From the NCBI RefSeq assembly GCF_016745505.1, contig NZ_JAERUC010000003.1, forward strand, positions 1 through 53,281: a DNA stretch of 53,281 nt. Reading direction: 5' to 3'. The notes beneath the pieces are model-generated. The model did no database searches and was not told where the DNA came from. It saw only the letters and a program-made list of their open reading frames with translations. The stretch comes from Streptomyces silvae (GTDB taxonomy: Bacteria; Actinomycetota; Actinomycetes; Streptomycetales; Streptomycetaceae). Position numbers and translations under genes: made by a program. Shown one piece after another: positions 10,017 to 19,496 of this stretch. The first letter of the stretch is position 1; the number at the start of each line of letters is the position of its first letter.

Positions 10017-11630
10017 TTACGCGGGCTTCTCCTCCAGACGCGGGAAGAGCACCGCGCCCTTCGTGACCGTCGCGCCGACGGGCAGCTGACCCCAGCGGCC
10101 CGCGTCCTGCACCGGCTGGTCGGCCAGGGCGCCCAGGGACGCCTCGGCGCCCAGGGACTCCCACAGCTTCTGCGAGGTGTCCGGCATGACGGCGTTCAGC
10201 AGGACCGCGACACCGCGCAGGGCGTCGGCCGCCGTGTACAGGATGGTCGCGAGCCGTGCCTGGCCCTCGGGCGAGGTGTCCTTGGCGACCTTCCAGGGCT
10301 CCTGCTCCGTGATGTAGCCGTTGACCTGCTTCACGAAGTCGAAGATCGCCAGGATGCCGCCCTGGAAGTCCAGCTGCTCGCCGATCTTCTCGTCGGCGGA
10401 GGCGACGGCCTTGGCCAGGCCCTCCTGGACCGCCCGCTCCGCGTCACCGGCGGCCGTGGCCTCCGGGAGCGCACCGCCGAAGTACTTGCCGACCATGGCA
10501 GCGACGCGCGAGGCGAGGTTGCCGTAGTCGTTGGCGAGCTCGGAGGTGTAGCGGGCGCTGAAGTCCTCCCAGGAGAACGAGCCGTCGCTGCCGTAGGCGA
10601 TGGCGCGCAGGAAGTACCAGCGGTAGGCGTCCACGCCGAAGTGCGAGGTCAGGTCCTGGGGCTTGATGCCGGTCAGGTTCGACTTGGACATCTTCTCGCC
10701 GCCGACCATCAGCCAGCCGTTGGCGACGACCTTGCCGGGCAGCGGCAGACCCTGCGCCATCAGCATGGCCGGCCAGATGACCGAGTGGAAGCGCAGGATG
10801 TCCTTGCCGATCAGGTGGACGTCCGCCGGGAAGGTTCCGTCGAACTTCTCCTGGTTGGCGCCGTAGCCGACCGCGGTCGCGTAGTTGAGCAGGGCGTCGA
10901 TCCACACGTAGATGACGTGCTTCGGGTCCCACGGCACCGGGACGCCCCAGTCGAACGTGGAGCGCGAGATCGACAGGTCCTGGAGACCCTGCTTGACGAA
11001 GTTCACGATCTCGTTGCGGGCGGACTCGGGCTGGATGAAGTCCGGGTTGGCCGCGTAGAACTCCATCAGCTTCGGGCCGTACTCGCTGAGCTTGAAGAAG
11101 TAGTTCTCCTCCTTGAGGAGTTCCACCGGCTTCTTGTGGATCGGGCACAGCTTCGTGCCGTCCTCGGCCTCGATCAGGTCGCCGGGGAGCTTGTACTCCT
11201 CGCAGCCGACGCAGTACGGGCCTTCGTACCCGCCCTTGTAGATCTGGTCCTTGTCGTACAGGTCCTGCACGAACTCCTGCACACGGTCGGTGTGCCGCTT
11301 CTCCGTCGTACGGATGAAGTCGTCGTTCGCGATGTTCAGGTGCTCCCAGAGGGGCTTCCAGGACTCCTCGACGAGCTTGTCGCACCAGGCCTGGGGCGTG
11401 ACGTTGTTCGCCTCGGCCGTGCGCATGATCTTCTGACCGTGCTCGTCCGTGCCGGTGAGGTACCACACCTTCTCGCCGCGCTGGCGGTGCCAGCGGGTGA
11501 GCACGTCGCCTGCGACGGTCGTGTAGGCGTGGCCCAGGTGAGGAGCGTCGTTGACGTAGTAGATGGGGGTCGATACGTAGTAACTCTTCACGACGTCGCC
11601 CCCTTGCTTCTCGGATCCAGTGGCCGCCAT
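10017..11630 (-). CDS. metG: methionyl-tRNA synthetase (537 aa)
   Basis: Class I synthetase charging both initiator and elongator tRNA-Met. The Rossmann-fold nucleotide site begins with PHLGHAYTT (HIGH motif) near residue 30, and the second signature reads EKMSKSN near 310. The connective domain has CVGCEEYKLPGD and a following CPIHKKP, a reduced zinc-knuckle set. The anticodon-binding helical domain fills the C-terminal third. There is no C-terminal dimerisation extension, as usual for actinobacterial MetRS of this length. I used the ATG starting MAATGSEKQ; an upstream in-frame start adds eleven unconserved residues. It diverges from the response regulator gene. Confidence 0.97.
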   Translation of the reverse strand: MAATGSEKQGGDVVKSYYVSTPIYYVNDAPHLGHAYTTVAGDVLTRWHRQRGEKVWYLTGTDEHGQKIMRTAEANNVTPQAWCDKLVEESWKPLWEHLNIANDDFIRTTEKRHTDRVQEFVQDLYDKDQIYKGGYEGPYCVGCEEYKLPGDLIEAEDGTKLCPIHKKPVELLKEENYFFKLSEYGPKLMEFYAANPDFIQPESARNEIVNFVKQGLQDLSISRSTFDWGVPVPWDPKHVIYVWIDALLNYATAVGYGANQEKFDGTFPADVHLIGKDILRFHSVIWPAMLMAQGLPLPGKVVANGWLMVGGEKMSKSNLTGIKPQDLTSHFGVDAYRWYFLRAIAYGSDGSFSWEDFSARYTSELANDYGNLASRVAAMVGKYFGGALPEATAAGDAERAVQEGLAKAVASADEKIGEQLDFQGGILAIFDFVKQVNGYITEQEPWKVAKDTSPEGQARLATILYTAADALRGVAVLLNAVMPDTSQKLWESLGAEASLGALADQPVQDAGRWGQLPVGATVTKGAVLFPRLEEKPA

Positions 11631-11777
11631 GGTCGAAATCCTAACGGTCCGTGGGAGATCCACTCACATCGATAACCCTGCCCCGGGCGGCGGAGAGCTT
11701 TGCGAAACATCCTTTCCCGTACCAAAGACGCATCCTGGGAGGAGTGGGCACGCGTGCGCGAGGCAGGGGACAACACG

Positions 11778-12431
11778 ATGCGGGTACTGGTCGCCGAGGA
11801 CGAGGAGATTCTGGCGGAGCTGGTGGCGACCGGGCTGCGGCGGGCCGGATTCGCCGTCGACACCGTGTACAGCGGTGATGCCGCGCTCGCCTACCTCGGG
11901 CTCCACGACTACGACGTCGTGGTCCTGGACCGCGACCTCCCCCGGGTGCACGGCGACGACGTGGCCCGCAGGCTCGTCTCCGCCGGCTCGCGGACCAGGA
12001 TCCTGATGCTCACGGCCTCCGGGACGATGGAGGACCGGGTGGAGGGGCTCGACCTCGGTGCCGACGACTACGTGAGCAAGCCCTTCGAATTCCCCGAGCT
12101 GGTCTCCCGGGTGCGCGCCCTGCGGCGGCGCAGCGCCCGGCCCGTGCCGCCGCAGCTGGAGAGACACGGCATCCGGCTCGACAGCGTGCGCCGGGCCGCC
12201 ACCCGCGACGGGCGGGACCTGGACCTGTCGCCGAAGGAGTTCACCGTCCTCCAGCTGCTGCTGGAGGCCGACGGGGGCACGGTCAGCGCGGAGGAGCTGC
12301 TGGAGCGTGCCTGGGACGCCAACGCCGACCCCTTCACGGGCGCCGTCCGCGTCTGCATGAGCAAGCTGCGCGCCAAGCTGGGCGAGCCGGCGCTGATCCG
12401 TACCGTCCAGGGCGTCGGGTACGTCCTGTGA
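11778..12431 (+). CDS. OmpR-type response regulator (217 aa)
   Basis: DNA-binding response regulator. The receiver domain (1-115) has the acidic pocket near residues 7-9 (AEDEE), phosphoacceptor Asp51 (VVVLDRDLP), the conserved Thr in MLTASG and Lys in VSKPFEF. A winged-helix domain (about 125-215) ends in [11 protein letters not shown], the classic OmpR/PhoB end. The ATG at 11778 gives the standard MRVLVAEDEE start. A GTG at 11754 with GGGAGGAG nine bases upstream would add eight residues and has the better ribosome site, so the true start is uncertain. The stop overlaps the start of the kinase gene by four bases, so the two are translationally coupled. The signal is unknown. Confidence 0.93.
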   Translation: MRVLVAEDEEILAELVATGLRRAGFAVDTVYSGDAALAYLGLHDYDVVVLDRDLPRVHGDDVARRLVSAGSRTRILMLTASGTMEDRVEGLDLGADDYVSKPFEFPELVSRVRALRRRSARPVPPQLERHGIRLDSVRRAATRDGRDLDLSPKEFTVLQLLLEADGGTVSAEELLERAWDANADPFTGAVRVCMSKLRAKLGEPALIRTVQGVGYVL

Positions 12432-13690
12432 GCGGCCTCCTGGGGCTGATGCGGACCACCGGGACGGCGCACGTGCGGCACTCCACGATCCGGATGCGGA
12501 TCGCCCTCGTCTACGGCGGGGTCTTCCTGGTCCTCGGCACCGCGCTGCTCGCCACGGTCAATCTGGCCTCGCGCGCCGGTACGGACTCGCAGGCGCGGGC
12601 CATCGCCACGTCCGCCGCGGTCGCCCAGCCGGGCTTCGCGGTCAACGGGCCCCTCCACGCACGGGGCCGCCTCGGCCCGCCCACGGTCTACGACGTCACC
12701 GACGACGTCAGCGACGCCGCGAGCCGTGAGCTCCTGTACTGGTCGGTCGCCGCACTGCTCGTCATGACGGGCTGCGCGGTCGGGGTCGGCTGGTGGACCG
12801 CGGGCCGGGTGCTGCGGCCCGTCCACGCGATGACGGCGAAGGCGCGACGGCTCTCCGAGCACACCCTGCACGAGCGGATCGCGTCCAGCGGGCCCGACGA
12901 CGAGCTGAAGGAGCTCGGCGAGACGCTCGACGCGCTGCTGGCCCGTCTCGAGAAGGCCTTCGACAGCCAGCGGCGGTTCATCGCCAACGCCTCGCACGAG
13001 CTGCGGACCCCCCTGGCCACCCAGCGGGCGGCGATCCAGGTGGGGCTGGACGACCCGTCTCCGGAGGACCTCGTACGGACCCGGCAGACGCTGCTTGACA
13101 ACAACCGGCGCAGCGAGCGGCTCATCGAGGGGCTGCTGGTGCTGGCCCGCAGCGAGCGGGGGCTGGCGCGCGGCGAGCGGGCGGAGGTCGACCTGGCGCA
13201 GGTGGTGACGGAGGAGGCGGCCCGGCCCCTGGCGGCGGCGGAGCGGGCGTCGGCGAACCGGCCCGAGGTCACGGTCGAGGCCGGGCCCTGCGTCGTACAG
13301 GGCAACCGGCAGCTGCTCGCGCAGCTCGTGGCGAACCTGCTGTCCAACGCGGTGCGCTACAACGTGCCCGACGGCCGGGTCGGGGTGTCACTGTCCGCGG
13401 ACGGGGTCCTGGCGGTCCGCAACACCGGCCCGGTGGTGGCCGAGGGCGACATCGCCGGGTTCTTCCAGCCGTTCCGGCGCGGGGAGGGGCGGGACCGGAT
13501 GGGGCAGGGCTCGGGGCTCGGCCTGTCGATCGTGCGCTCCATCGCGCTGGCCCACGGCGGTACGGTCACGGCGGTACCCGGCCCGGAGGGCGGGCTCACC
13601 GTGACCGTACGGCTGCCGGTGGATCAGTCCTCCGCGACGACCCCGCGGGCGGCGGCCCAGGCGGGGAGCCCGGCGAGCACCTCCCGGTAG
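12428..13690 (+). CDS. sensor histidine kinase (420 aa)
   Basis: Membrane sensor kinase for the response regulator just upstream. Two transmembrane segments (about 25-45 and 98-120) flank a short extracytoplasmic region of about 50 residues. A HAMP linker and a HisKA dimerisation helix follow, with phosphoacceptor His190 in [12 protein letters not shown]. The ATP-binding domain shows the N-box ([13 protein letters not shown]) and GSGLGLSIV. The small sensor region suggests membrane or envelope sensing rather than a large ligand. The GTG start overlaps the regulator stop. The 3' end runs 67 bp into the convergent VWA gene, so the last ~22 residues after TVRLPVD are encoded opposite that gene and are not part of the kinase fold. 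Confidence 0.93.
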   Translation: MSGLLGLMRTTGTAHVRHSTIRMRIALVYGGVFLVLGTALLATVNLASRAGTDSQARAIATSAAVAQPGFAVNGPLHARGRLGPPTVYDVTDDVSDAASRELLYWSVAALLVMTGCAVGVGWWTAGRVLRPVHAMTAKARRLSEHTLHERIASSGPDDELKELGETLDALLARLEKAFDSQRRFIANASHELRTPLATQRAAIQVGLDDPSPEDLVRTRQTLLDNNRRSERLIEGLLVLARSERGLARGERAEVDLAQVVTEEAARPLAAAERASANRPEVTVEAGPCVVQGNRQLLAQLVANLLSNAVRYNVPDGRVGVSLSADGVLAVRNTGPVVAEGDIAGFFQPFRRGEGRDRMGQGSGLGLSIVRSIALAHGGTVTAVPGPEGGLTVTVRLPVDQSSATTPRAAAQAGSPASTSR

Positions 13691-15222
13691 AACGTCGCGT
13701 CGGGCACCTCGCGCGGGGCGGGGCCCGCGTGGAAGAACCCGGCGTTCTCGACGTCCAGCCTGCGCAGGAAGTCGAAGCCCTTCGCGTCCTCGTCGCCGAA
13801 CGCGACGAACTGGAAGAACAGCGGCAGCCGCGCCGCGTCGGCCAGGGCCTGCTTGGCCGCGACCTTGGCGTCCGGGGCGCCGTCCGTCTGGAAGACCACC
13901 AGCGCGGGACCGGTGGCACCGGACTTCTCGTAGTGCGCGACGATCTCCTCGACGGCCCGGTGGTAGTTCGTACGGCCCAGGCGGCCGAGGCCCGCGTGCA
14001 GCTCGTCGACCCGGCCCTCGTGGGCGCCGAGGTCGATCGCCCCGGTGCCGTCGATGTCGGTCGAGAAGAAGACGACGGGCACGGTGGCGTTCGCGTCCAG
14101 GTGCGCGGCCAGCGCCAGTGTGCGGTCGCCCAGGTGCTGGGCGCTGCCGTCCTTGTAGAACGGCCGCATGGAGCCGGAGCGGTCGAGCACCAGGTACACG
14201 GTGGCCCGCAGCCCGGTCAGCCCGTGGGCCTTGAGCCCGGCCTGTGCGGCCTTGTACGGGGCCACGAGCGCGGGCGCCGCGGCCTTGACCCGGGCGAGGG
14301 TGACGGCGGGCTTGCCGGCCGGGGCGGCGGACTTGGCCGCGGGCGCGGCGGCGGCGGGCTCGGGCGCGGCGACCGGCTCAGCTTCGGCGACCGGCTCCGC
14401 GGCCTCCGGCTCGGGTACGGCGACCGGCTCGGGGGCGGTCACGGCCTCGGGAGCCGGAACCGGCTCGGGCGCGGCGACGGCCTCGGCCTTCGGCGGCTCG
14501 GGGGCCGCTTCCGGCGCGGGGTCGGCGGCGACCGGCTCGGCAGCCGTCTCGACGACCGGCTCGGCGGCGGGCTTCTCGGCGGCGGGCTCTTCGACGGGCT
14601 TCTCGGAGGCGGCCGGCTCGGTGGCCGACTCCGCCTTCGCCTCGGCAGCGGGCGCCTCGACGGCGGACTCCTCGGCAGCGGCCGCCTCGGCGACCGGTGC
14701 GTCAGCAGCAGGCGCCTCGGCGGGCTTCGCCTCGGTCGCGGAAGGCGTCTCGGCCTCCGGCTCCGGGTCCATGTCGATCGTGATCGGCGCCACGTCGGCC
14801 GCCTCGGTCCCGACCACGGCCTCCGCGGCCGGCTCGGCGGCCGCGTCGTCGTCGGCGTCCTTCCCGGCGTCCGCGCTGTCGGCGGGCGCGGCCGGCTTCG
14901 CCTCCGGGTCCGACCCCTGGGCCGGTACCTTCGGCGCGGGCGCGGAGGACGTCGTGCCCGCCGAGGTCGCCGACGCCTTGTCGAAGGCCGCCGCGACCAG
15001 GTCCGACGCCTGTCCGCTGTCGTGCTCGGCACCGGCGGACCGGTCCGAGGAGGAGGCCGGGGCCGGTACCGAGGCCTTCGCGGGCTCGGCCGCCGAAGTG
15101 GTGTTCTCCGGCTCCGGCTCCGTGGGCTGGGTGCGCTCGGCCTGGGGCGGGACGGTGGCCGTGGTCGGCTCGTCCTGCTCCGTGCGGCCGAACACCTTGC
15201 GCAGCAAGCTCCGAATGCCCAT
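13624..15222 (-). CDS. TerF-like VWA protein with long Ala/Pro/Glu-rich region (532 aa)
   Basis: The C-terminal ~215 residues form a von Willebrand A domain of the TerF/TerY kind found in tellurium-resistance-type stress loci. The metal-ion-dependent adhesion site is complete: DRSGSM near residue 343, the Thr of GRTNYHRA and the Asp of FQTDGAPD. The first ~300 residues are low complexity and acidic, made of irregular Ala-Pro-Glu-Val repeats, probably a disordered linker. The N-terminus [13 protein letters not shown] is a basic amphipathic helix that could touch membrane. The ATG at 15222 has GAAAGG eight bases upstream; an ATG six codons earlier has none. The binding partner is unknown. Confidence 0.82.
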   Translation of the reverse strand: MGIRSLLRKVFGRTEQDEPTTATVPPQAERTQPTEPEPENTTSAAEPAKASVPAPASSSDRSAGAEHDSGQASDLVAAAFDKASATSAGTTSSAPAPKVPAQGSDPEAKPAAPADSADAGKDADDDAAAEPAAEAVVGTEAADVAPITIDMDPEPEAETPSATEAKPAEAPAADAPVAEAAAAEESAVEAPAAEAKAESATEPAASEKPVEEPAAEKPAAEPVVETAAEPVAADPAPEAAPEPPKAEAVAAPEPVPAPEAVTAPEPVAVPEPEAAEPVAEAEPVAAPEPAAAAPAAKSAAPAGKPAVTLARVKAAAPALVAPYKAAQAGLKAHGLTGLRATVYLVLDRSGSMRPFYKDGSAQHLGDRTLALAAHLDANATVPVVFFSTDIDGTGAIDLGAHEGRVDELHAGLGRLGRTNYHRAVEEIVAHYEKSGATGPALVVFQTDGAPDAKVAAKQALADAARLPLFFQFVAFGDEDAKGFDFLRRLDVENAGFFHAGPAPREVPDATFYREVLAGLPAWAAARGVVAED

Positions 15223-15426
15223 GGGCGAGGCCTTTCGCATGAGTTGGGTGCGATAAATGTCCGTACTGCGGGAATTGATCCCTGGCCAGGGCGGATACGT
15301 AAGGTTAGCGGCCGGATCCGGCCGTTCGGCTGCGCGGCCCGCCCCTGCGTCAACCGAGCCCCAACCGAGTCGTCACCGAGTCCTGGACGGGGGCCCGTAC
15401 GGCCGGAAGCGGAGCGGTGTCCCGGA

Positions 15427-15448
15427 CTTCACCCTCCGTTCACCGGCA
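15427..15448 (+). promoter_or_regulatory. PHO box (PhoP-binding direct repeats)
   Basis: Two adjacent 11-bp direct repeats, CTTCACCCTCC and GTTCACCGGCA, match the Streptomyces PhoP repeat unit (roughly GTTCAYYYRGG). They lie 67 bp before the PhoX-type start and about 28 bp before a TACCGT -10-like hexamer at 15476-15481. Activation under phosphate limitation by PhoR-PhoP is inferred from the match and from the gene's function. Confidence 0.65.
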
Positions 15449-15514
15449 GTCCCTCGGACGGCGTGGATGCGCCCCTACCGTCGCCGCGTGACACACAGAC
15501 GGAGGGACGAAAAC

Positions 15515-17575
15515 GTGCGCGAACTGCTTCCGCTCATCGGCTCGCACCAGGGCGGGCGCTCTGCGCTGACCTGCCGCTACCGCTGCGGTGACGCCTGCTT
15601 CCAGGAGGTCCCGAACACGAGCGACAACGAGTACGCCGGCGACATCATCGCCGGTGCCCTGTCACGCCGTTCGATGATGCGCGCGGCCGCCGTGGTGACC
15701 GTGGCCGCCGCCGCCGGGACCGCGGCCCTCACCGGCCCGGCCGCCCCGAGCGCCGAGGCCACGCCGCTCGCGGGACGGACCGGCGGCAGGCCGAAGCCCA
15801 CCGCGTCGGGCGCCCGGGGTCTGCGTTTCGCGGCCGTCGCACCGAACACCGACGACAAGGTCACGATCCCCGACGGCTACAGCCAGAACGTGGTGATCCG
15901 CTGGGGCGAACCGATCCTGCGCGGCGCTCCCGCCTTCGACCCGGAGAAGCAGTCCGCCAAGGCGCAGGCGGGCCAGTTCGGTTACAACAACGACTTCCTC
16001 TCCCTGCTCCCGCTGAGCGGTGAGCGCGGGCGTCAGGTGCTGGTCGCCAACCACGAGTACACGGACGAGATCCTGATGTTCCGTGGTTACGATCCGGCCA
16101 GTCCGACCCGTGAGCAGGTCGAGATCGCCTGGGCGGCGCACGGACTCTCCGTGGTCGTCGTCCAGGAGGAGAACCGCACGGGCAAGCTCGCCCCGGTCAC
16201 CCGCCACCCGCTGAACCGCCGCCTCACCGCGACCAGCGAATTCCGGGTCACCGGCCCGGCCGCCGGCAGCCCGCTGCTGCGCACCTCCGCCGACCGCACG
16301 GGCCGCAAGGTGCTCGGCACCCTCAACAACTGCGCGGGCGGCACCACCCCGTGGGGCACCACGCTCCACGGCGAGGAGAACTTCAACCAGTACTTCGCCA
16401 ACGGCTCCAGCGCCACCGACAAGCGGTACGGCATCGGCACCGCCGCGACCGAGCGCAAGTGGGAGCGGTTCGACAAGCGCTTCGACCTGGCACAGGAGCC
16501 CAACGAGGCCCACCGCTTCGGCTGGGTCGTCGAGCTCGACCCGTACGACCCCGACTCGACGCCCCGCAAGCGGACCGCGCTCGGCCGGTTCAAGCACGAG
16601 GCGGCGCAGCCCCGGCTGACCGCCGACGGGCGACCGGTCGTCTACATGGGGGACGACGAGAAGTTCGACTACTTCTACAAGTTCGTCTCCAGCAAGCGGA
16701 TGAAGAAGGGGAACTCGCGGGCCGCCCGCGAGCACAACCTGACCCTGCTGGACGAGGGCACGCTGTACGTCGCCAAGCTGACGGGTGACTCCCCCGCCGC
16801 GGAGTTCGACGGCACCGGCAAGCTCCCCTCCGACGGCGAGTTCGACGGAAGCGGCGTCTGGATCCCGCTCGCCACGGGCACCACCTCGCACGTCCCGGGC
16901 ATGACGGCCGAGGAGGTGTACGTCTTCACCCGGCTGGCCGGTGACAAGGTCGGCGCCACGAAGATGGACCGCCCGGAGGACGTCGAGCCGTCGCCGCGCA
17001 CCGGCCGGGTCTACATCGTGCTCACCAACAACACCGACCGCGGCAAGGCGGGCCTGGCCGGAGCGGACGAGGCCAACCCGCGCCACGCCAACAAGCACGG
17101 CCAGATCCTGGAGCTCGCGGAGAACTGGGACGACCCGGCGGGGGACGGGTTCGCCTGGCGGCTGTTCCTCGTCGCGGGCGACCCGGAGGACCCGTCGACG
17201 TACTTCTCCGGCTTCCCGAAGGAGAAGGTCAGCCCCATCTCCTGCCCGGACAACGTGGCCTTCGACGACCACGGCAACCTGTGGATCTCCACCGACGGCA
17301 ACCAGCTCGGCTCGCACGACGGCCTGTTCGGCGTCGCGACGCAGGGCGAACGGCGGGGCGAGCTCAAGCAGTTCCTGACCGTGCCGACCGGTGCGGAGAC
17401 CTGCGGGCCGGTGATCCAGGACCGCCGTGTCCTCGTCGCCGTCCAGCACCCGGGCGAGGTCGACGGCGCCTCCGTCGAGAAGCCGGCGAGCACCTGGCCG
17501 GACGGGCGCGGCAGGATCGTGCGCCCGTCGGTCGTCGCCGTCTGGCGCAAGGACGGCAGCGACATCGGCGTCTGA
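15515..17575 (+). CDS. phoX: PhoX-family (DUF839) secreted phosphatase, Tat substrate (686 aa)
   Basis: Calcium-type alkaline phosphatase family protein that would release phosphate from organic esters outside the cell. The twin-arginine motif SRRSMMR at residues 50-56 is followed by a hydrophobic Ala-rich segment, indicating Tat export. The ~50-residue leader before it includes CRYRCGDAC, a feature of actinobacterial PhoX-like proteins. Family hallmarks in the mature part include VANHEYTDE, WGTTLHGEENFNQYF and ERPDNV-like segments (RPEDVEPSP and CPDNVAFDDHG). The GTG start has GGAGGG eight bases upstream. A PHO box precedes it, fitting phosphate-starvation control. The symbol is by family, not proven orthology. 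Confidence 0.88.
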   Translation: MRELLPLIGSHQGGRSALTCRYRCGDACFQEVPNTSDNEYAGDIIAGALSRRSMMRAAAVVTVAAAAGTAALTGPAAPSAEATPLAGRTGGRPKPTASGARGLRFAAVAPNTDDKVTIPDGYSQNVVIRWGEPILRGAPAFDPEKQSAKAQAGQFGYNNDFLSLLPLSGERGRQVLVANHEYTDEILMFRGYDPASPTREQVEIAWAAHGLSVVVVQEENRTGKLAPVTRHPLNRRLTATSEFRVTGPAAGSPLLRTSADRTGRKVLGTLNNCAGGTTPWGTTLHGEENFNQYFANGSSATDKRYGIGTAATERKWERFDKRFDLAQEPNEAHRFGWVVELDPYDPDSTPRKRTALGRFKHEAAQPRLTADGRPVVYMGDDEKFDYFYKFVSSKRMKKGNSRAAREHNLTLLDEGTLYVAKLTGDSPAAEFDGTGKLPSDGEFDGSGVWIPLATGTTSHVPGMTAEEVYVFTRLAGDKVGATKMDRPEDVEPSPRTGRVYIVLTNNTDRGKAGLAGADEANPRHANKHGQILELAENWDDPAGDGFAWRLFLVAGDPEDPSTYFSGFPKEKVSPISCPDNVAFDDHGNLWISTDGNQLGSHDGLFGVATQGERRGELKQFLTVPTGAETCGPVIQDRRVLVAVQHPGEVDGASVEKPASTWPDGRGRIVRPSVVAVWRKDGSDIGV

Positions 17576-17693
17576 GACACACCGGGAAGCCGGAAACGGA
17601 GGCCCGCCTACGGCCTGTGTCCGTGCGGTGCATGCCTGATGGGTGTCGTTCAAATGTGCCCTCGGGGGACGTAGTTGCGTTGTTAGCGTGACC

Positions 17694-17730
17694 GGCCGGT
17701 GTGGCTGACGAGAGGTCAGCCGCACCGGCC
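17694..17730. other. hairpin upstream of the secreted-protein gene
   Basis: A 16-bp stem with one G-U pair (17694-17709 with 17715-17730) and a GAGAG loop. It lies about 120 bp after the PhoX-type stop and ends 31 bp before the next start. It may be the phoX terminator or a structured leader of the next gene; position alone does not decide. Confidence 0.6.
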
Positions 17731-17761
17731 GATCAGTACGCGCACTCACGAAGGGCCCCAC

Positions 17762-19438
17762 ATGGGACATCCATCCCGCAGAACACGCCTCGCGGCCTGT
17801 GCCGTGGCAGCGGGCGCACTGCTGTCCGCGCTGGTGCCGGCGGCGGGTGCCACGGCCGCTCCCGCCGGCGCCCCACGCGCCGTCGCGGCGGACGATCCCG
17901 TGCCGGGCCACGAGGGCATGCCGGACGACGGCTTCGAGGACGCGCCGGAGGGGGAGCAGGACGACCTCGCCGGGGAGGGCACCGCTCCCTCGGCTTCGGC
18001 GGGAGCCGATGCGCAGGCCGTGGTCCCCGGCCGGCCGGGCGACTTCACGCTGGAGGCCGGCACCAAGCTGACCGGGCTGGTCGGCAAGCTGGACGCCGCG
18101 CTGCCCAAGCAGGGCCTCACCGAGCTCATGACCCAGGCCAACCGGGACGCGGGGTGGAACTCCACCTGCGGTGACGCCGCCATCTACGGCCCCGACCTGG
18201 TCGCCGCACCCCGGGTCTGCTGGGCGAACGACGACGCCACCTCCTCCGAGTGGATCCCGCAGGCCATCACCGGCGTCTCGGACGCCCAGGAGGACGAGGA
18301 CTGGGGCACGTCCGACTCCGAGCCCGTCGCGGTGGCCGGCTACGACGACCAGAACCCCGGCCGCAGCGACTACGCCTCCGGCCGTGACAACTGCGTGCAG
18401 GCCTCCGCGTCCGACGCCTGCAACGAGAAGGGCATACGGGTCAGCTTCTTCAACCAGGCCACCAAGAAGTACCGCCATGTACTGCTGGCCTGGCCCTACC
18501 TGAACTCCAAGGACCACATCTCCTTCGACGCGCTGCACGCGAGCGAGGGCAAGTGCACCGCGGCCTCCGGTGTGACGGCCTCCTGCAAGGCGCAGAACGG
18601 CATCCACGCGGGCGGCATGGTCTGGTACGGCAACTACCTGTACGTCGCCGACACCGCCAACGGCATGCGGGTCTTCGACCTCCGCAAGATCATGGACCTC
18701 AACCCGGACAACGACGCCTCGGTCCACGACCCGACGCCGGACGGCCTGGTCAGCAACGTCGTCGACAAGAAGCGGGTCGGCCGCCAGAACAACGTCTGGT
18801 ACGCCTACGGCTACCGGTACGTGATGCCCCAGATCGCCACGCTGAAGTTCACCACGGCGAAGAACGGCGGGACGACCAGCGGCAACCAGTGCTACGCGAC
18901 GGGCCGCCCGAAGGCCTCGTACATCTCGCTCGACCGGACCGGCGACGACCACATGGTCCTCGGTGAGTACTGCAACACCAACAACGGCGGGTCCAGCAAC
19001 GGCCGCGTCGGCACCTACCCGATGACCGCGCTGACCGCCGCGGTCGAGGGCGCGGCGGGCACCTCGGCCAAGGCGGACCTCGCGTACGGGCTGCCGGACA
19101 CCGGCACCTTCGGGGGCGAGGACCTCTGGCACAAGATCCAGGGCGTCACGCGCTACGACGGCAAGTGGTACTTCCACCGCAGCAACGCGTACGACAACGG
19201 CCGGCTGATGCAGGCCACCCCGAAGACGGTGGACGGAACGACGCAGCTCGTCGCCAACCCGAAGATCCTGGAGAGCTCGTTCGGCCCCGAGGACCTGTAC
19301 CTCGCGCACGGCAGGGGCGACGGCCTCCCCCCGAAGCTGTGGTCGCTCAGCGAGCACGCGCCCAGCAAGTGCGGGGTGTGCAAGCGGGAGCTGTACAGCT
19401 ACGACATGGGCGCGGTCATCACCGGCTTCGGCTCCTGA
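17762..19438 (+). CDS. secreted protein of unknown function, beta-propeller-like (558 aa)
   Basis: Exported protein with a Sec-type signal peptide: Arg-rich start (MGHPSRRTR), hydrophobic core, and a likely cleavage after an Ala-rich segment near residue 30-38. An acidic linker (about 45-85) precedes the globular part. That part has eight or more Cys residues (for example STCGD, RVCW, DNCVQ, DACNE), suggesting disulfides. The repeated pattern of WYGNYLYVADTANGMRVFDL and WYAYGYRYVMPQI looks like propeller blades. It has no recognised catalytic motif. The ATG has GAAGGG seven bases upstream. It follows the PhoX-type gene in the same direction, but the intervening hairpin argues for separate transcription. 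Confidence 0.8.
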   Translation: MGHPSRRTRLAACAVAAGALLSALVPAAGATAAPAGAPRAVAADDPVPGHEGMPDDGFEDAPEGEQDDLAGEGTAPSASAGADAQAVVPGRPGDFTLEAGTKLTGLVGKLDAALPKQGLTELMTQANRDAGWNSTCGDAAIYGPDLVAAPRVCWANDDATSSEWIPQAITGVSDAQEDEDWGTSDSEPVAVAGYDDQNPGRSDYASGRDNCVQASASDACNEKGIRVSFFNQATKKYRHVLLAWPYLNSKDHISFDALHASEGKCTAASGVTASCKAQNGIHAGGMVWYGNYLYVADTANGMRVFDLRKIMDLNPDNDASVHDPTPDGLVSNVVDKKRVGRQNNVWYAYGYRYVMPQIATLKFTTAKNGGTTSGNQCYATGRPKASYISLDRTGDDHMVLGEYCNTNNGGSSNGRVGTYPMTALTAAVEGAAGTSAKADLAYGLPDTGTFGGEDLWHKIQGVTRYDGKWYFHRSNAYDNGRLMQATPKTVDGTTQLVANPKILESSFGPEDLYLAHGRGDGLPPKLWSLSEHAPSKCGVCKRELYSYDMGAVITGFGS

Positions 19439-19496
19439 CCGCTTCCGGTCCCCATCTGAGCCCATGGGGGCGCCTCATCGGATTACAGTCGTACGC

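Noticed and set aside
13729..15591. Plus-strand Gly/Arg/Leu-rich frame opposite the VWA gene
   Set aside because: Created by the Ala/Pro/Glu repeats on the other strand; no initiation signal or domain.
19092..19106. TGCCGG-ACA-CCGGCA palindrome
   Set aside because: Same arms as the flotillin-locus operator, but it lies inside the secreted protein coding region and encodes a Leu-Pro-Asp-Thr-Gly stretch. Treated as a chance copy and as a caution about motif frequency.
15662..19465. Minus-strand open frame of 1267 codons across phoX and the secreted gene
   Set aside because: Antisense shadow; spans two clear secreted protein genes and lacks any family signature.
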